A stretch of DNA of 64,000 nucleotides, from the NCBI GenBank assembly GCA_942492205.1, contig CALODT010000001.1, positions 744,001 to 808,000 of the forward strand, in the 5' to 3' direction. The notes beneath the pieces are model-generated. The model was not told where the DNA came from. It ran no database searches and saw only the letters and a program-made list of their open reading frames with translations. The stretch's first letter is position 1, and each line of letters begins with the position of its first letter. The DNA is from UBA1847 sp942492205. Its GTDB lineage: Bacteria; Pseudomonadota; Gammaproteobacteria; Steroidobacterales; Woeseiaceae. Below are positions 26,629-34,790 of the stretch, one piece after another. Position numbers and translations under genes: made by a program.

Positions 26629-27278
26629 TCGTTGCCATGATCAGCCTGTCCGGCTGTGCAGCGACCAAGAACCTGTTCGGTTTCGGCAACAAATCGGCTC
26701 CGCCTCCCTCGTCGGAAGGACCGGGTCAGGTTATTGATCCCGTGGTAGAGCGGCGCGAGATCAAGGAGCCCGCGATCGACCGCGAAGACTTCGAGCTGGG
26801 TGCCTATGTCGGCATTATGAGTATCGAGGACTTCGGCAGCGATATTTCCTACGGCGTACGTCTTGCCTACCACATTACCGAGGGCTTCTTCGTCGAGGGT
26901 ACAGCAGGCCAGACGGAAGGCGGGTTGACGAGCTTCGAGGAGCTGTCCGGCGGTGCCCGCCTGATTTCGGACAGTCAGCGGACGCTAACCTATTACAACC
27001 TGAATCTCGGCTACAACATTCTGCCGGGCGAAGTATTCATCGGCGAAGGGCGCGCCTATAACACCAACCTGTACCTGATCGCCGGGCTGGGCTCGACGCG
27101 CTTTGCCGGGGACGATCGCTTCACCGTTAACGTAGGCGCCGGTTACCGTTTCCTGTTGTCCGATTCGATCGCATTGCACCTGGATTTTCGCGACCACCTG
27201 TTCGATATCGACCTTCTGGGTGAAGAAAAGACGGCCCACAATCTCGAAGGCCATCTCGGCTTCACGGTGTTCTTCTGA
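26598..27278 (+). CDS. Outer-membrane beta-barrel lipoprotein
   Basis: A 226-residue protein with lipobox MISLSGC at Cys20, a proline/serine linker, then alternating strands (ELGAYVGIMSIEDFGSDISY, NLYLIAGLGSTRFAGDDRF) and an aromatic end EGHLGFTVFF, typical of small eight-stranded barrels. It overlaps the SH3-barrel gene by 31 bases and precedes the DUF4266 gene by 47 bases. Many DUF3570 clusters include such a barrel partner; no activity is known. Confidence 0.7.
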   Translation: MESRFRVLFLIVAMISLSGCAATKNLFGFGNKSAPPPSSEGPGQVIDPVVERREIKEPAIDREDFELGAYVGIMSIEDFGSDISYGVRLAYHITEGFFVEGTAGQTEGGLTSFEELSGGARLISDSQRTLTYYNLNLGYNILPGEVFIGEGRAYNTNLYLIAGLGSTRFAGDDRFTVNVGAGYRFLLSDSIALHLDFRDHLFDIDLLGEEKTAHNLEGHLGFTVFF

Positions 27279-27325
27279 GGAGAGGATCACGGTTTAGACC
27301 GGTTTTCATAGGATAAAGTAACGTT

Positions 27326-27568
27326 ATGAAGAGAGTATGTTTAACAGTTGGACGAATTCTGTTGCCGATCCTGGTCGTGGGCAGCCTGTCGGCTTGCGGC
27401 AATATCGAGCCATGGGTGAAGCCCTATGAGCGCGACAGGCTGGCTGACCCGATCATGTCGCTGGATGGCGACCCGGTGTCGACGGCCTACCTGCAGCACG
27501 TCTACGAAGCGCGTGAAGGCGCTCGCGGCGGCGAAGGCGCGGCCGGCGGCGGCTGCGGTTGTAACTAA
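27326..27568 (+). CDS. DUF4266 small lipoprotein
   Basis: An 80-residue lipoprotein with lipobox VGSLSAC. The mature part WVKPYERDRLADPIMSLDGD and the end GGEGAAGGGCGCN match DUF4266, whose members all end in a Gly-rich CGCN-type tail. In other proteobacteria DUF4266 is encoded immediately before DUF3570, as here, usually with a thioredoxin-like protein and an ApbE flavin transferase, which are absent from this window. The terminal Cys pair could bind metal or form a thioether (inference). Confidence 0.85.
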   Translation: MKRVCLTVGRILLPILVVGSLSACGNIEPWVKPYERDRLADPIMSLDGDPVSTAYLQHVYEAREGARGGEGAAGGGCGCN

Positions 27569-27582
27569 GAGGCACATTAGCG

Positions 27583-28725
27583 ATGCTGTTGCGACGCGCC
27601 CTTTGTTTCCTGATGCTGCTGATACTTGGCAGCGTCGCGCATGCGAGCGTGCTGCCGGAAGATCGGACTGACGTTCTCTATCATCTGTACACCGGCGGCG
27701 GTGTCGATATTGATGGTCCGTCGATACTGATGCGCAAACAGGTTGGCAAGAACACCTCGGTTGTTGGTAACTACTACCTCGATATGGTGAGCTCGGCCTC
27801 CATTGACGTAGTCACCACGGCAAGTCCCTACAACGAAGAACGCAAGCAATGGTCGCTAGGCGTTGACTACCTGCGCGGCAACACGACGGTACGAGCCGGT
27901 TACACCAGCAGCGTTGAGTCCGACTATGACGCCTCAACCTACAACGTCTCGATCAGCCAGGACATGTTCGGCGGGCTGACGACGCTGACAGTGAGCTATG
28001 GCCTGGGCGACGACGAAGTTGGCAAATCCAACGATCCTACCTTCGAGCGATTCCTCGACAAGCAAAACTACGCACTTGGCCTGACCCAGATTCTGACCAA
28101 GAATTTGCTGATGGCGCTTAATTTCGAGACCGGAACCGATGAGGGTTACCTGAATAACCCCTACCGTACCGTGCGCTACTTCAATGCCTCCGATACGGAG
28201 GGTCGTGGCTACAGCTACGAAGAAGAGGTTTACCCCAATACGCGCACGAGTAACGCGGTGGGTATCCGTGCTCGCTACTTTCTGCCTTATCGTGCGGCCA
28301 TCGAAGGCGAATACCGTTTCTTTACGGATACGTGGGACATCGAAAGCCATACGGCATCGCTGACCTACATCCATCCTTGGCGTGACTTTACGTTCACCGG
28401 CAAGTTTCGCTACCACGATCAGACAGCCGCCCATTTCTACAGCGATCTGTTCCCGCGCGCTCAGGCGACCAACTTCCGTGGTCGGGACAAGGAGCTCAGC
28501 CCGTTGACCAGCTACACCTACAGGGCAAAGCTGGCCTACATGTTCCTTGACGAAAACAGGGGTTGGGGTTTCTTGAAGAAAGGCTCCGTAACGGCATCGA
28601 TCGATTACCTCACGGTGGACTACCACGATTTCTCCGACCTCAGGGCTGGCGCGGTGATCGGAGAGGAACCTTTGTATTCGCTGGAAGCGGCGGTGTTCCA
28701 GCTGTTCGTCTCTTTCTGGTATTAA
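27583..28725 (+). CDS. DUF3570 outer-membrane beta-barrel protein
   Basis: A 380-residue barrel with a signal peptide (LILGSVAHAS). The DUF3570 signatures are present: YHLYTGGGVDIDGPSILMRK, NYYLDMVSSASIDVVTTASP and YNEERKQWSLGVDYLRG. It ends LFVSFWY, an aromatic barrel terminus. It starts 14 bases after the DUF4266 gene and closes the rightward operon. DUF3570 proteins are thought to be outer-membrane components of the conserved DUF4266/DUF3570 pair of unknown function. Confidence 0.88.
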   Translation: MLLRRALCFLMLLILGSVAHASVLPEDRTDVLYHLYTGGGVDIDGPSILMRKQVGKNTSVVGNYYLDMVSSASIDVVTTASPYNEERKQWSLGVDYLRGNTTVRAGYTSSVESDYDASTYNVSISQDMFGGLTTLTVSYGLGDDEVGKSNDPTFERFLDKQNYALGLTQILTKNLLMALNFETGTDEGYLNNPYRTVRYFNASDTEGRGYSYEEEVYPNTRTSNAVGIRARYFLPYRAAIEGEYRFFTDTWDIESHTASLTYIHPWRDFTFTGKFRYHDQTAAHFYSDLFPRAQATNFRGRDKELSPLTSYTYRAKLAYMFLDENRGWGFLKKGSVTASIDYLTVDYHDFSDLRAGAVIGEEPLYSLEAAVFQLFVSFWY

Positions 28726-28772
28726 CCGCACCAGCGTATTGAGCTGTTACCTCACCAGCTAGTGAGGTCGTC

Positions 28773-29096
28773 ATGATGATTCGATTACTGCCAACTCTCG
28801 CTATTCTACTGGCCGTCGGCGCTCCAGCGGCGCTCGCGCAAGACAGCGCCAGGGGCGCAAAACTCGGCAATGATGCCGCGGAACGTTCCGCAGTCCGTGA
28901 AGAGTACCGGCAAAAGTCGGAACACAAGCGGCGCATTGCAGAACATCGAAAGCTAGCCCGGCGTGTCAAAGAAAGCGAAGCCCACGTTGATACGACGAAG
29001 AAGCGTGAAGAAGCGCGAGAGGATCCTAAGCCGGCCCCGGAAGAAGCAGGGGCCGACGCAGCGGAGAGCCCGAGCGACAAAAACGAAGCCAAATAG
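28773..29096 (+). CDS. Small periplasmic charged protein
   Basis: A 107-residue protein with a clear signal peptide (LAILLAVGAPAALAQ). The mature 85 residues are almost entirely charged (KRRIAEHRKLARRVKESEAH) and likely form one long helix or are disordered, ending in a Glu/Pro/Ala-rich tail. I recognise no family. It precedes the lemA-DUF2207 pair by 53 bases on the same strand, so a link with that pair is possible. GAGG lies 7 bases before the ATG. Confidence 0.6.
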   Translation: MMIRLLPTLAILLAVGAPAALAQDSARGAKLGNDAAERSAVREEYRQKSEHKRRIAEHRKLARRVKESEAHVDTTKKREEAREDPKPAPEEAGADAAESPSDKNEAK

Positions 29097-29149
29097 TCCC
29101 CTGTAAGCGTTAAACTGCAACTCTTCTTCCGCAGAGGGTTGCGATTCGA

Positions 29150-29707
29150 ATGTCTATTATCGTCCTGGCAGCCGCGGCTCTTATCGCCGTCGTGGTGGTC
29201 CTCTATAACCGACTCATTCGTAGTCGCAACCGCGTAGACACGGCGTGGAGCGATATCGATGTCCAGCTGCAGCGGCGCCATGACCTCATCCCTCGCCTGG
29301 TAACAGCGGTTGACCAATACTCCAAGTATGAGAAAGCAACCCTGCAAGCTGTGACAGAGCTTCGCGCCGAGGCGATGCAGGCGGCGGAAGTCAGTGCCAA
29401 GAGCAAAATCGAGCAAAAGCTTAGCGCGGGTATCGAGCGGATTATTGCGCTCGCCGAAAACTACCCCGACCTGAAAGCAAACGAGAACTTCCTGAATTTG
29501 CAGAACGAGCTGGTAGAAACCGAAAATTACCTGCAGTTTGCGCGTCGCTTCTACAACGGCTCAGTCCGTGACTACAACACGATGATAGAGACCGTGCCCA
29601 GCAACATTGTCGCCGGATGGTTTCGTTTTTCGGCGAGGGAGTTCTTCCAGAAGACCTCCGACGACGCGGCCAACGTGCCGTTGGTTAAACTCGGCTCGAT
29701 CGAATGA
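29150..29707 (+). CDS. lemA: LemA family protein
   Basis: A 185-residue LemA protein: one N-terminal membrane helix (MSIIVLAAAALIAVVVVLYN), then the four-helix bundle with the family blocks NRVDTAWSDIDVQLQRRHDL and ENYPDLKANENFLNLQNEL and FARRFYNGSVRDYNT. The N-terminus is periplasmic/outside and the bundle cytosolic or the reverse depending on the model. LemA is usually encoded beside a DUF2207 protein, as here; their ends overlap by ATGA. The activity is unknown, envelope stress is suspected. Confidence 0.93.
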   Translation: MSIIVLAAAALIAVVVVLYNRLIRSRNRVDTAWSDIDVQLQRRHDLIPRLVTAVDQYSKYEKATLQAVTELRAEAMQAAEVSAKSKIEQKLSAGIERIIALAENYPDLKANENFLNLQNELVETENYLQFARRFYNGSVRDYNTMIETVPSNIVAGWFRFSAREFFQKTSDDAANVPLVKLGSIE

Positions 29708-31404
29708 GAAAGTTTGCTACGTTGCTGCTGTTGCTGTTGCCGCTTTGCGCCGTCGCGGACGAGCGAATCCTGAGCTTTCACAGCGACATCCTGGTGATGA
29801 CCGACGGCATGATCGAGGTGACCGAGACCATCAGAGTGCGAGCCGAGGGCGATCGAATCCGGCGCGGTATCTATCGGGATTTCCCTACCGAATACAAAGA
29901 CCGATTCGGCAACGAGGTCAAGATCAAGTTCCAACCGCTGGCTCTCCTCAGGAACGGGCGTGCCGAAGCTTTTCACACACAGGAACGCTGGCGCGTTGTG
30001 CGAACCTATTTTGGACGCTCTGATCGATTCATTGCCGCCGGCGAGCACACCTACGAGTTTCGCTACAGAGCGAATCGCATGCTTGGTTTTTTTGCAGAGC
30101 ATGACGAGTTGTACTGGAATGTGACGGGTTTCGACTGGGCCTTCCCTATCGACACGGCAAGTGCCACGGTGCAACTGGATTTTGATGTCCCGCTGTCTGC
30201 TATCAGCGAGGAAGCGTATACCGGGCCGTTTGGTGCACAAGGCAAGGATTATCGGTCTCGCATCGAATCACCGCGGCGGGTCCACTTCGAGGCGAGCAAG
30301 CCGCTGTCGCCGGTTAACGGCCTCACGATCGTCGTAGGCTGGCCGAAGGGTTTCGTCGACCAACCGACCAAACGCGACAAGCTCGGCTGGTTACTGCAGG
30401 ACAACGCGAACTTGCTCGCCGCGGTGATGGGCTTCCTGCTGCTACTCGTCTTCTACATACCGGTGTGGAGCAAGTACGGCCGAGATCCCGAGGAAGGTGT
30501 GATCGTGACGCGCTATGCGCCGCCGGCGGGATTTTCTCCGGCTTCACTGCGGTACGTACGACAGATGTACTACGACGACAAAGTCATGACCGCCGCCGTT
30601 GTCAATCTGGCGGTAAAAGGCTATCTCGAGATCAAGAAGCGCGGCGGATCGCACTGGCTGATCAAGAAGACGCCGGATGAACCAAAGCCCGCCATGGCGC
30701 CTGGCGAAAAGGAGCTCTATACCGGCCTGTTCAAGTCGCGAAACAGGATTGAGCTGGACGACGCAAACCATGTAGTGCTCGGCGCTGCGCGTTCCGCGCA
30801 TCGAAAATCGCTGGTTAAGGACTTCAAGGAAAACTATTTCAAGACCAACCTGGTTTTCAATGTGCCAGCGCTGCTTATCGCCGGCGGTGCGCTGCTCATT
30901 GCGGTAAACGTTGGCGCCGGCTTGACGGTCGGGGTTCTGGTATTGAGCGCCTTGTCGTTCGTAACGGTGGGTATCTTCGCCATCCTAATGAGACGCCCGA
31001 CAGCGCGCGGGCGGAAGCTGCTCGACGAAATGCTGGGATTCAAGGAATTCCTGGAAATCGCCGAGAAGGACGAGCTGAACCTGCGAAATCCTCCGGAAAA
31101 GACGCCGCAGTTGTTCGAGTCGTTTCTGCCTTTTGCCCTGGCATTGGGGGTCGACCAGCAATGGTCAGAGAGGTTTGCCAGTGTCCTTGCCAGTATCCGT
31201 GGACCGGATGGCAAGGACTACAGTCCGTCGTGGTACAACGGCTCCTGGAACAGCCGTAACCTGGGCAAGACGACCAGCAAGTTGTCTCGCAGCCTGAACT
31301 CGGCTATTAGTTCGTCGGTATCTCCGCCGGGGTCGTCCTCGGGCGGTGGCGGTGGCGGCTCCTCCGGTGGGGGCGGAGGCGGCGGCGGAGGCGGCGGTTG
31401 GTGA
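29704..31404 (+). CDS. DUF2207 membrane protein with poly-glycine tail
   Basis: A 566-residue membrane protein: signal peptide, periplasmic beta-rich DUF2207 domain (ITDGMIEVTETI-like region, GIYRDFPTEYKDRFGN, FYWNVTG-type block ELYWNVTGFDWAFPI), a membrane helix at about 238-258 and two more at about 390-430, then a cytosolic-type helical part and a C-terminal tail of Ser/Gly with runs of Gly (GGGGGSSGGGGGGGGGG then W). Gly-rich C-termini with a final aromatic are typical of the family. It overlaps lemA by 4 bases. Function unknown. Confidence 0.88.
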   Translation: MRKFATLLLLLLPLCAVADERILSFHSDILVMTDGMIEVTETIRVRAEGDRIRRGIYRDFPTEYKDRFGNEVKIKFQPLALLRNGRAEAFHTQERWRVVRTYFGRSDRFIAAGEHTYEFRYRANRMLGFFAEHDELYWNVTGFDWAFPIDTASATVQLDFDVPLSAISEEAYTGPFGAQGKDYRSRIESPRRVHFEASKPLSPVNGLTIVVGWPKGFVDQPTKRDKLGWLLQDNANLLAAVMGFLLLLVFYIPVWSKYGRDPEEGVIVTRYAPPAGFSPASLRYVRQMYYDDKVMTAAVVNLAVKGYLEIKKRGGSHWLIKKTPDEPKPAMAPGEKELYTGLFKSRNRIELDDANHVVLGAARSAHRKSLVKDFKENYFKTNLVFNVPALLIAGGALLIAVNVGAGLTVGVLVLSALSFVTVGIFAILMRRPTARGRKLLDEMLGFKEFLEIAEKDELNLRNPPEKTPQLFESFLPFALALGVDQQWSERFASVLASIRGPDGKDYSPSWYNGSWNSRNLGKTTSKLSRSLNSAISSSVSPPGSSSGGGGGGSSGGGGGGGGGGGW

Positions 31405-31432
31405 TGACGTTCACAAGCGCACCGATTTCGTC

Positions 31433-31528
31433 ATGCCGGACCGCAACTTGTTTGAACTTCCGGCTGTGGAGATCAACGAAGTCAGAGTGGCAATGACAAT
31501 TTTCGATAGCAGGAACGTTAACGAATGA
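31433..31528 (+). CDS. Possible 31-residue peptide upstream of the rhomboid gene
   Basis: A short frame that starts MPDRNLFELPAVEINEVRVA and ends so that its TGA overlaps the rhomboid ATG (ATGA). The overlap suggests translational coupling, but there is no clear ribosome site and the composition could be chance. Confidence 0.25.
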   Translation: MPDRNLFELPAVEINEVRVAMTIFDSRNVNE

Positions 31529-32145
31529 ACCAAACCGTTTATAGCCCCAGGCAGGGTAGCGCGATACCCAACGTGATCTTCGCGCTGCTGATCATCAACG
31601 GGCTGCTATTCGCCCTGCAGCAGGTAAATGGGCGGTTCATGCTCATGAACTTCGCGCTATGGCCGGCGACCGATCCGCGCTCGCCCTTCATGCCCTGGCA
31701 GCTGCTTACCTATGGTTTTCTGCACGGCAACACGACACACATCTTCTTCAACATGTTTGGCTTGTGGATGTTCGGGCGAGATATTGAGCGATTCATGGGG
31801 TCGCAGCGCTTCCTCATCTATTTCCTGGTCTGCGTCGTCGGAGCGGGCATCATTCAGCTCATCGTGGCTGGCATACAAGGCGGGCTGTATCCAACCGTTG
31901 GCGCATCGGGTGGCGTTTTCGGCATCCTGCTTGCTTACGGCCTGACCTTTCCAAATCGCATTGTGGTCCCGCTGTTTCCGCCAATCCCGATGCGTGCAAT
32001 AACGTTCGTATTCATCTACGGCGCGCTGGAACTTTATCTTGGCGTTAGCGGCGGTGCGCCCGGCGTGGCGAATTTCGCGCACCTGGGCGGCATGTTATTC
32101 GGTTTCCTGCTAATCCAGTACTGGCGCCGAGGGCGTCGACGATGA
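31525..32145 (+). CDS. Rhomboid-family intramembrane serine protease
   Basis: A 206-residue minimal rhomboid with six membrane helices. Signatures: FLHGNTTHIFFNMFGLWMFG (His and Asn oxyanion loop), GASGGVFGIL (catalytic Ser) and FAHLGGMLFGF (catalytic His). It belongs to the GlpG-like group without extra domains. Encoded 120 bases after DUF2207 on the same strand. Substrates are probably single-span membrane proteins; the second rhomboid at 8.1 kb is larger. Confidence 0.92.
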   Translation: MNQTVYSPRQGSAIPNVIFALLIINGLLFALQQVNGRFMLMNFALWPATDPRSPFMPWQLLTYGFLHGNTTHIFFNMFGLWMFGRDIERFMGSQRFLIYFLVCVVGAGIIQLIVAGIQGGLYPTVGASGGVFGILLAYGLTFPNRIVVPLFPPIPMRAITFVFIYGALELYLGVSGGAPGVANFAHLGGMLFGFLLIQYWRRGRRR

Positions 32146-32222
32146 GTTCGCCGCTGCCGCTTGTCCTGGTGACATCGATACTGCTGATCATACCGGGACC
32201 CGGCATCGCGCCCTCACGCTGA
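32142..32222 (+). CDS. Possible 26-residue hydrophobic peptide
   Basis: ATG overlaps the rhomboid stop (ATGA). The product MSSPLPLVLVTSILLIIPGP plus a short tail would be a single membrane segment. It overlaps the end of the convergent SDR gene by 9 bases. Low support beyond the coupled start. Confidence 0.22.
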   Translation: MSSPLPLVLVTSILLIIPGPGIAPSR

Positions 32223-32948
32223 ACCGCCACCGTCTATCGGGATCGCCGCGCCGTTGATATGCGATGCCGCATCAGTGGCGAGAAACAGCGTTAGAGCAGC
32301 GACCTCCTCGGGCGTGGCGACGCGGCCGTTCGGGCTGTCAGCCGCGGCCTGTTCGAGGTACTCGTCCAGATCGATATCATTCGCCTCAGCCTCGGCGGCC
32401 AGCATCGGCGTATCGACATCGCCGGGGCAAACGGCGTTTACACGCAGCCCGTCACGCGCATGATCCCTGGCCATCGCTTTGGTCAGGAGCACCAGTCCGC
32501 CTTTGCTGGCACAGTACGCGGCGGCGCGCTCGCCGCCAGCAAGGCCCCAGTCAGAGGCAATATTGACGATGCTGCCCTCGGCCAGGAGCAGCTGAGGCAG
32601 CGCCGCGCGGCTCAGAAAAAACGGCACATCGAGATTGATTGTCATGGTGTATCGCCAGTCCTCGTCGCTGGTCTCATCCGCCCTGCCACGCACGATCACA
32701 CCGGCATTATTCACCAGGCAATCGAGCTGGCCGAATTCGTCGATCGTATCGGCCAGCAGTTCGTCGCACTCAGCTGATGCTGCGAGTTCGCCTGCCCAGG
32801 TTACGATCTTGTCCGAAACCTCCGCAACCTCTTCGAGGCGCCCCTCATCGCGGCCCGCCGCCATTACATCCCAGCCGGCCTCTGCAAACGCGATCGCGAT
32901 AGCGGCACCGATACCGGAGCTTGCCCCGGTGACAAGTACGACGCTCAT
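32214..32948 (-). CDS. Short-chain dehydrogenase/reductase (SDR)
   Basis: A 244-residue classical SDR: TGASSGIGAAIA is the NAD(P)-binding glycine motif, NNAGVI the structural motif, and YCASKGG the catalytic Tyr-x-x-x-Lys, with Ser in NIASDWG just before. PGDVDTPML follows. Acts in the cytosol on an unknown alcohol/ketone. It is encoded convergent with the rhomboid and divergent from rsgA (44 bases apart). Confidence 0.88.
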   Translation of the reverse strand: MSVVLVTGASSGIGAAIAIAFAEAGWDVMAAGRDEGRLEEVAEVSDKIVTWAGELAASAECDELLADTIDEFGQLDCLVNNAGVIVRGRADETSDEDWRYTMTINLDVPFFLSRAALPQLLLAEGSIVNIASDWGLAGGERAAAYCASKGGLVLLTKAMARDHARDGLRVNAVCPGDVDTPMLAAEAEANDIDLDEYLEQAAADSPNGRVATPEEVAALTLFLATDAASHINGAAIPIDGGGSA

Positions 32949-32991
32949 GGTGTTTTCCCTGACGACAATTACGTGCTATCCAGTGTATATC

Positions 32992-34035
32992 ATGACTTCG
33001 ATGGATACGTTACCAAGCCTCGGCTGGCGTCCGTTCTTCCAGTCACAGCTCGAAATCGACTGCAACTGGGTTCCCGCGCGTGTTCTCAGCGTGCACCGTA
33101 ACCGTATCGAGGTCGCGCATGTTAACGGCCGGGACACGATCCCCATGGCAGGGAAGAGCGCGACCCTCAAAATCACCGTCGGTGACTGGGTGCTCGTCGA
33201 TTGGGACGGCCCGCAGGTATGCGAGCTGCTCGAGCGATTCGGCCTGTTTCAGAGAAAGGCAGCGGGGACGTCAGGAGCAATCCAGCTCATTGCGGCGAAT
33301 GTCGATACCCTGTTCATCGTTACGTCTGCGAATCGCGATTTCAATGTCGCGCGTCTCGAACGGTATCTTGCGATTGCGCGAGATGCCGGGGCTTTCCCTG
33401 TCATTGTGATCTCCAAGGCCGACCAGGCCGAATCGGTCGAGTCCTACGCCGAGACGGCCGCCCGCCTGTCGCCGGGTATTCTCGTCGAGGCCCTCGATGC
33501 GAGGTGTGCAGAGGACGTCGACGTTTTGCGCCCGTGGTGTGAGCCGGGTCAAACCGTCGCATTGCTGGGCTCGTCGGGCGTCGGCAAGACCACGTTGATC
33601 AATACGCTGGCAGGTACCGTGCTTGAAACACGCGCAGCGCGTGACGATGATCAGCGTGGCCGGCATACGACAACGGGCCGATCAATGCATCGCCTGAAGC
33701 ACGGTGGTTGGCTGATCGATACGCCGGGAATGCGCGAGCTACAGCTGGTCGACGTCGGTGACGTATTGGACGAGGTCTTCAGCGATGTAGCGGAGCTCGC
33801 CTCGCGCTGTCGGTTCGCGGACTGTGCGCATGAAGCGGAGCCAGGATGTGCCGTACGGGAGGCAATCGAAAGCGGCGCGCTCGACGCCGAACGCCTGCGG
33901 CGATACCGGAAGCTCAAGTCCGAGGACCGCCGCAATACCGAAACGCTCGCCGAGCGCCGCTCTCGAGACAAACACTTTGGCAAGATGGTCAAGACGATAA
34001 TGTCGGAAAAACGCGCGCAGAAAGGTGGTGAGTAG
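32992..34035 (+). CDS. rsgA: Ribosome small-subunit-dependent GTPase A
   Basis: RsgA checks late 30S maturation. The 347 residues comprise an OB fold (about 20-90), a circularly permuted GTPase domain with G4 SKAD first, then the P-loop LGSSGVGKTTLINTL, a DDQRGRHTTTGRS G2 loop and DTPGM G3, and a zinc-binding C-terminal part (CRFADCAHEAEPGCAV). The ATG at 32992 (or the ATG three codons later) is chosen because sequence upstream shadows the SDR gene; no strong ribosome site is visible. Confidence 0.94.
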   Translation: MTSMDTLPSLGWRPFFQSQLEIDCNWVPARVLSVHRNRIEVAHVNGRDTIPMAGKSATLKITVGDWVLVDWDGPQVCELLERFGLFQRKAAGTSGAIQLIAANVDTLFIVTSANRDFNVARLERYLAIARDAGAFPVIVISKADQAESVESYAETAARLSPGILVEALDARCAEDVDVLRPWCEPGQTVALLGSSGVGKTTLINTLAGTVLETRAARDDDQRGRHTTTGRSMHRLKHGGWLIDTPGMRELQLVDVGDVLDEVFSDVAELASRCRFADCAHEAEPGCAVREAIESGALDAERLRRYRKLKSEDRRNTETLAERRSRDKHFGKMVKTIMSEKRAQKGGE

Positions 34036-34037
34036 TC

Positions 34038-34790
34038 ATGGCCAGTGTCGACCTGAATGCTGATCTGGGTGAAGGCGATGCCTGTGATGATGCGCTTCTC
34101 GAAATCGTATCGAGCTGCAATGTTGCCTGTGGTGGCCACGCCGGCGATAGCGATTCGATGGCGGCAACCGTCCGAGCGGCGATGGCCAACGGCGTCAGCG
34201 TCGGCGCGCACCCGGGTTACCCCGATCGCGAGGGATTCGGTCGCGTTAGTGGCTACCTGTCGGGAGACGCGCTGTACGAAGCACTTACCGACCAGGTAAC
34301 AGCGTTTGCCGACATCGCGGCGCAGCTCGGTGCAAAGCTTGCGCACGTGAAGCCGCATGGTGCGCTGTACAACGATGCGATCGCCGATGCCGAACTGGCA
34401 GACGTCATAGCACGAGTGGTTTCCGAGCTGCACGGTGAGCCCGCGTTCGTTGGCATGGCAAATACCCAGTTGCAGCTTGCCGCGGAACGGCATGGGTTGG
34501 AGTTCATCGCGGAGGCATTTGTCGATCGGGCGTACGAGGCGGACGGTACGTTGGTGTCACGTTCCGAACCGGGGGCAGTACACGGCGAGCTGTTTGTTAT
34601 CACCAGCCAGGCACTGGGGTTGGCCGAACGCGGCATCGTAACGGCAAGGAATGGCGAGATAATAGAGGTGCGGGCAGATACGCTTTGTATTCACGGTGAT
34701 ACGCCGGGCGCCGCGGAAGCCGCACGTGCGGTGCGTGATGTGCTGGAAAGCCATGGCGTCGAGATTCGGGCTCATGAAAAGTCTCGATGA
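34038..34790 (+). CDS. pxpA: 5-oxoprolinase subunit A (LamB/YcsF)
   Basis: A 250-residue LamB/YcsF protein with the N-terminal VDLNADLGEG and NVACGGHAGD blocks and VGAHPGYPDREGFGR, then VKPHGALYND. With PxpB and PxpC it forms the ATP-dependent 5-oxoprolinase that opens cyclic glutamate (pyroglutamate) to glutamate. It starts 3 bases after rsgA, and its 3' end overlaps pxpB, so the four genes likely form one transcript. Confidence 0.94.
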   Translation: MASVDLNADLGEGDACDDALLEIVSSCNVACGGHAGDSDSMAATVRAAMANGVSVGAHPGYPDREGFGRVSGYLSGDALYEALTDQVTAFADIAAQLGAKLAHVKPHGALYNDAIADAELADVIARVVSELHGEPAFVGMANTQLQLAAERHGLEFIAEAFVDRAYEADGTLVSRSEPGAVHGELFVITSQALGLAERGIVTARNGEIIEVRADTLCIHGDTPGAAEAARAVRDVLESHGVEIRAHEKSR

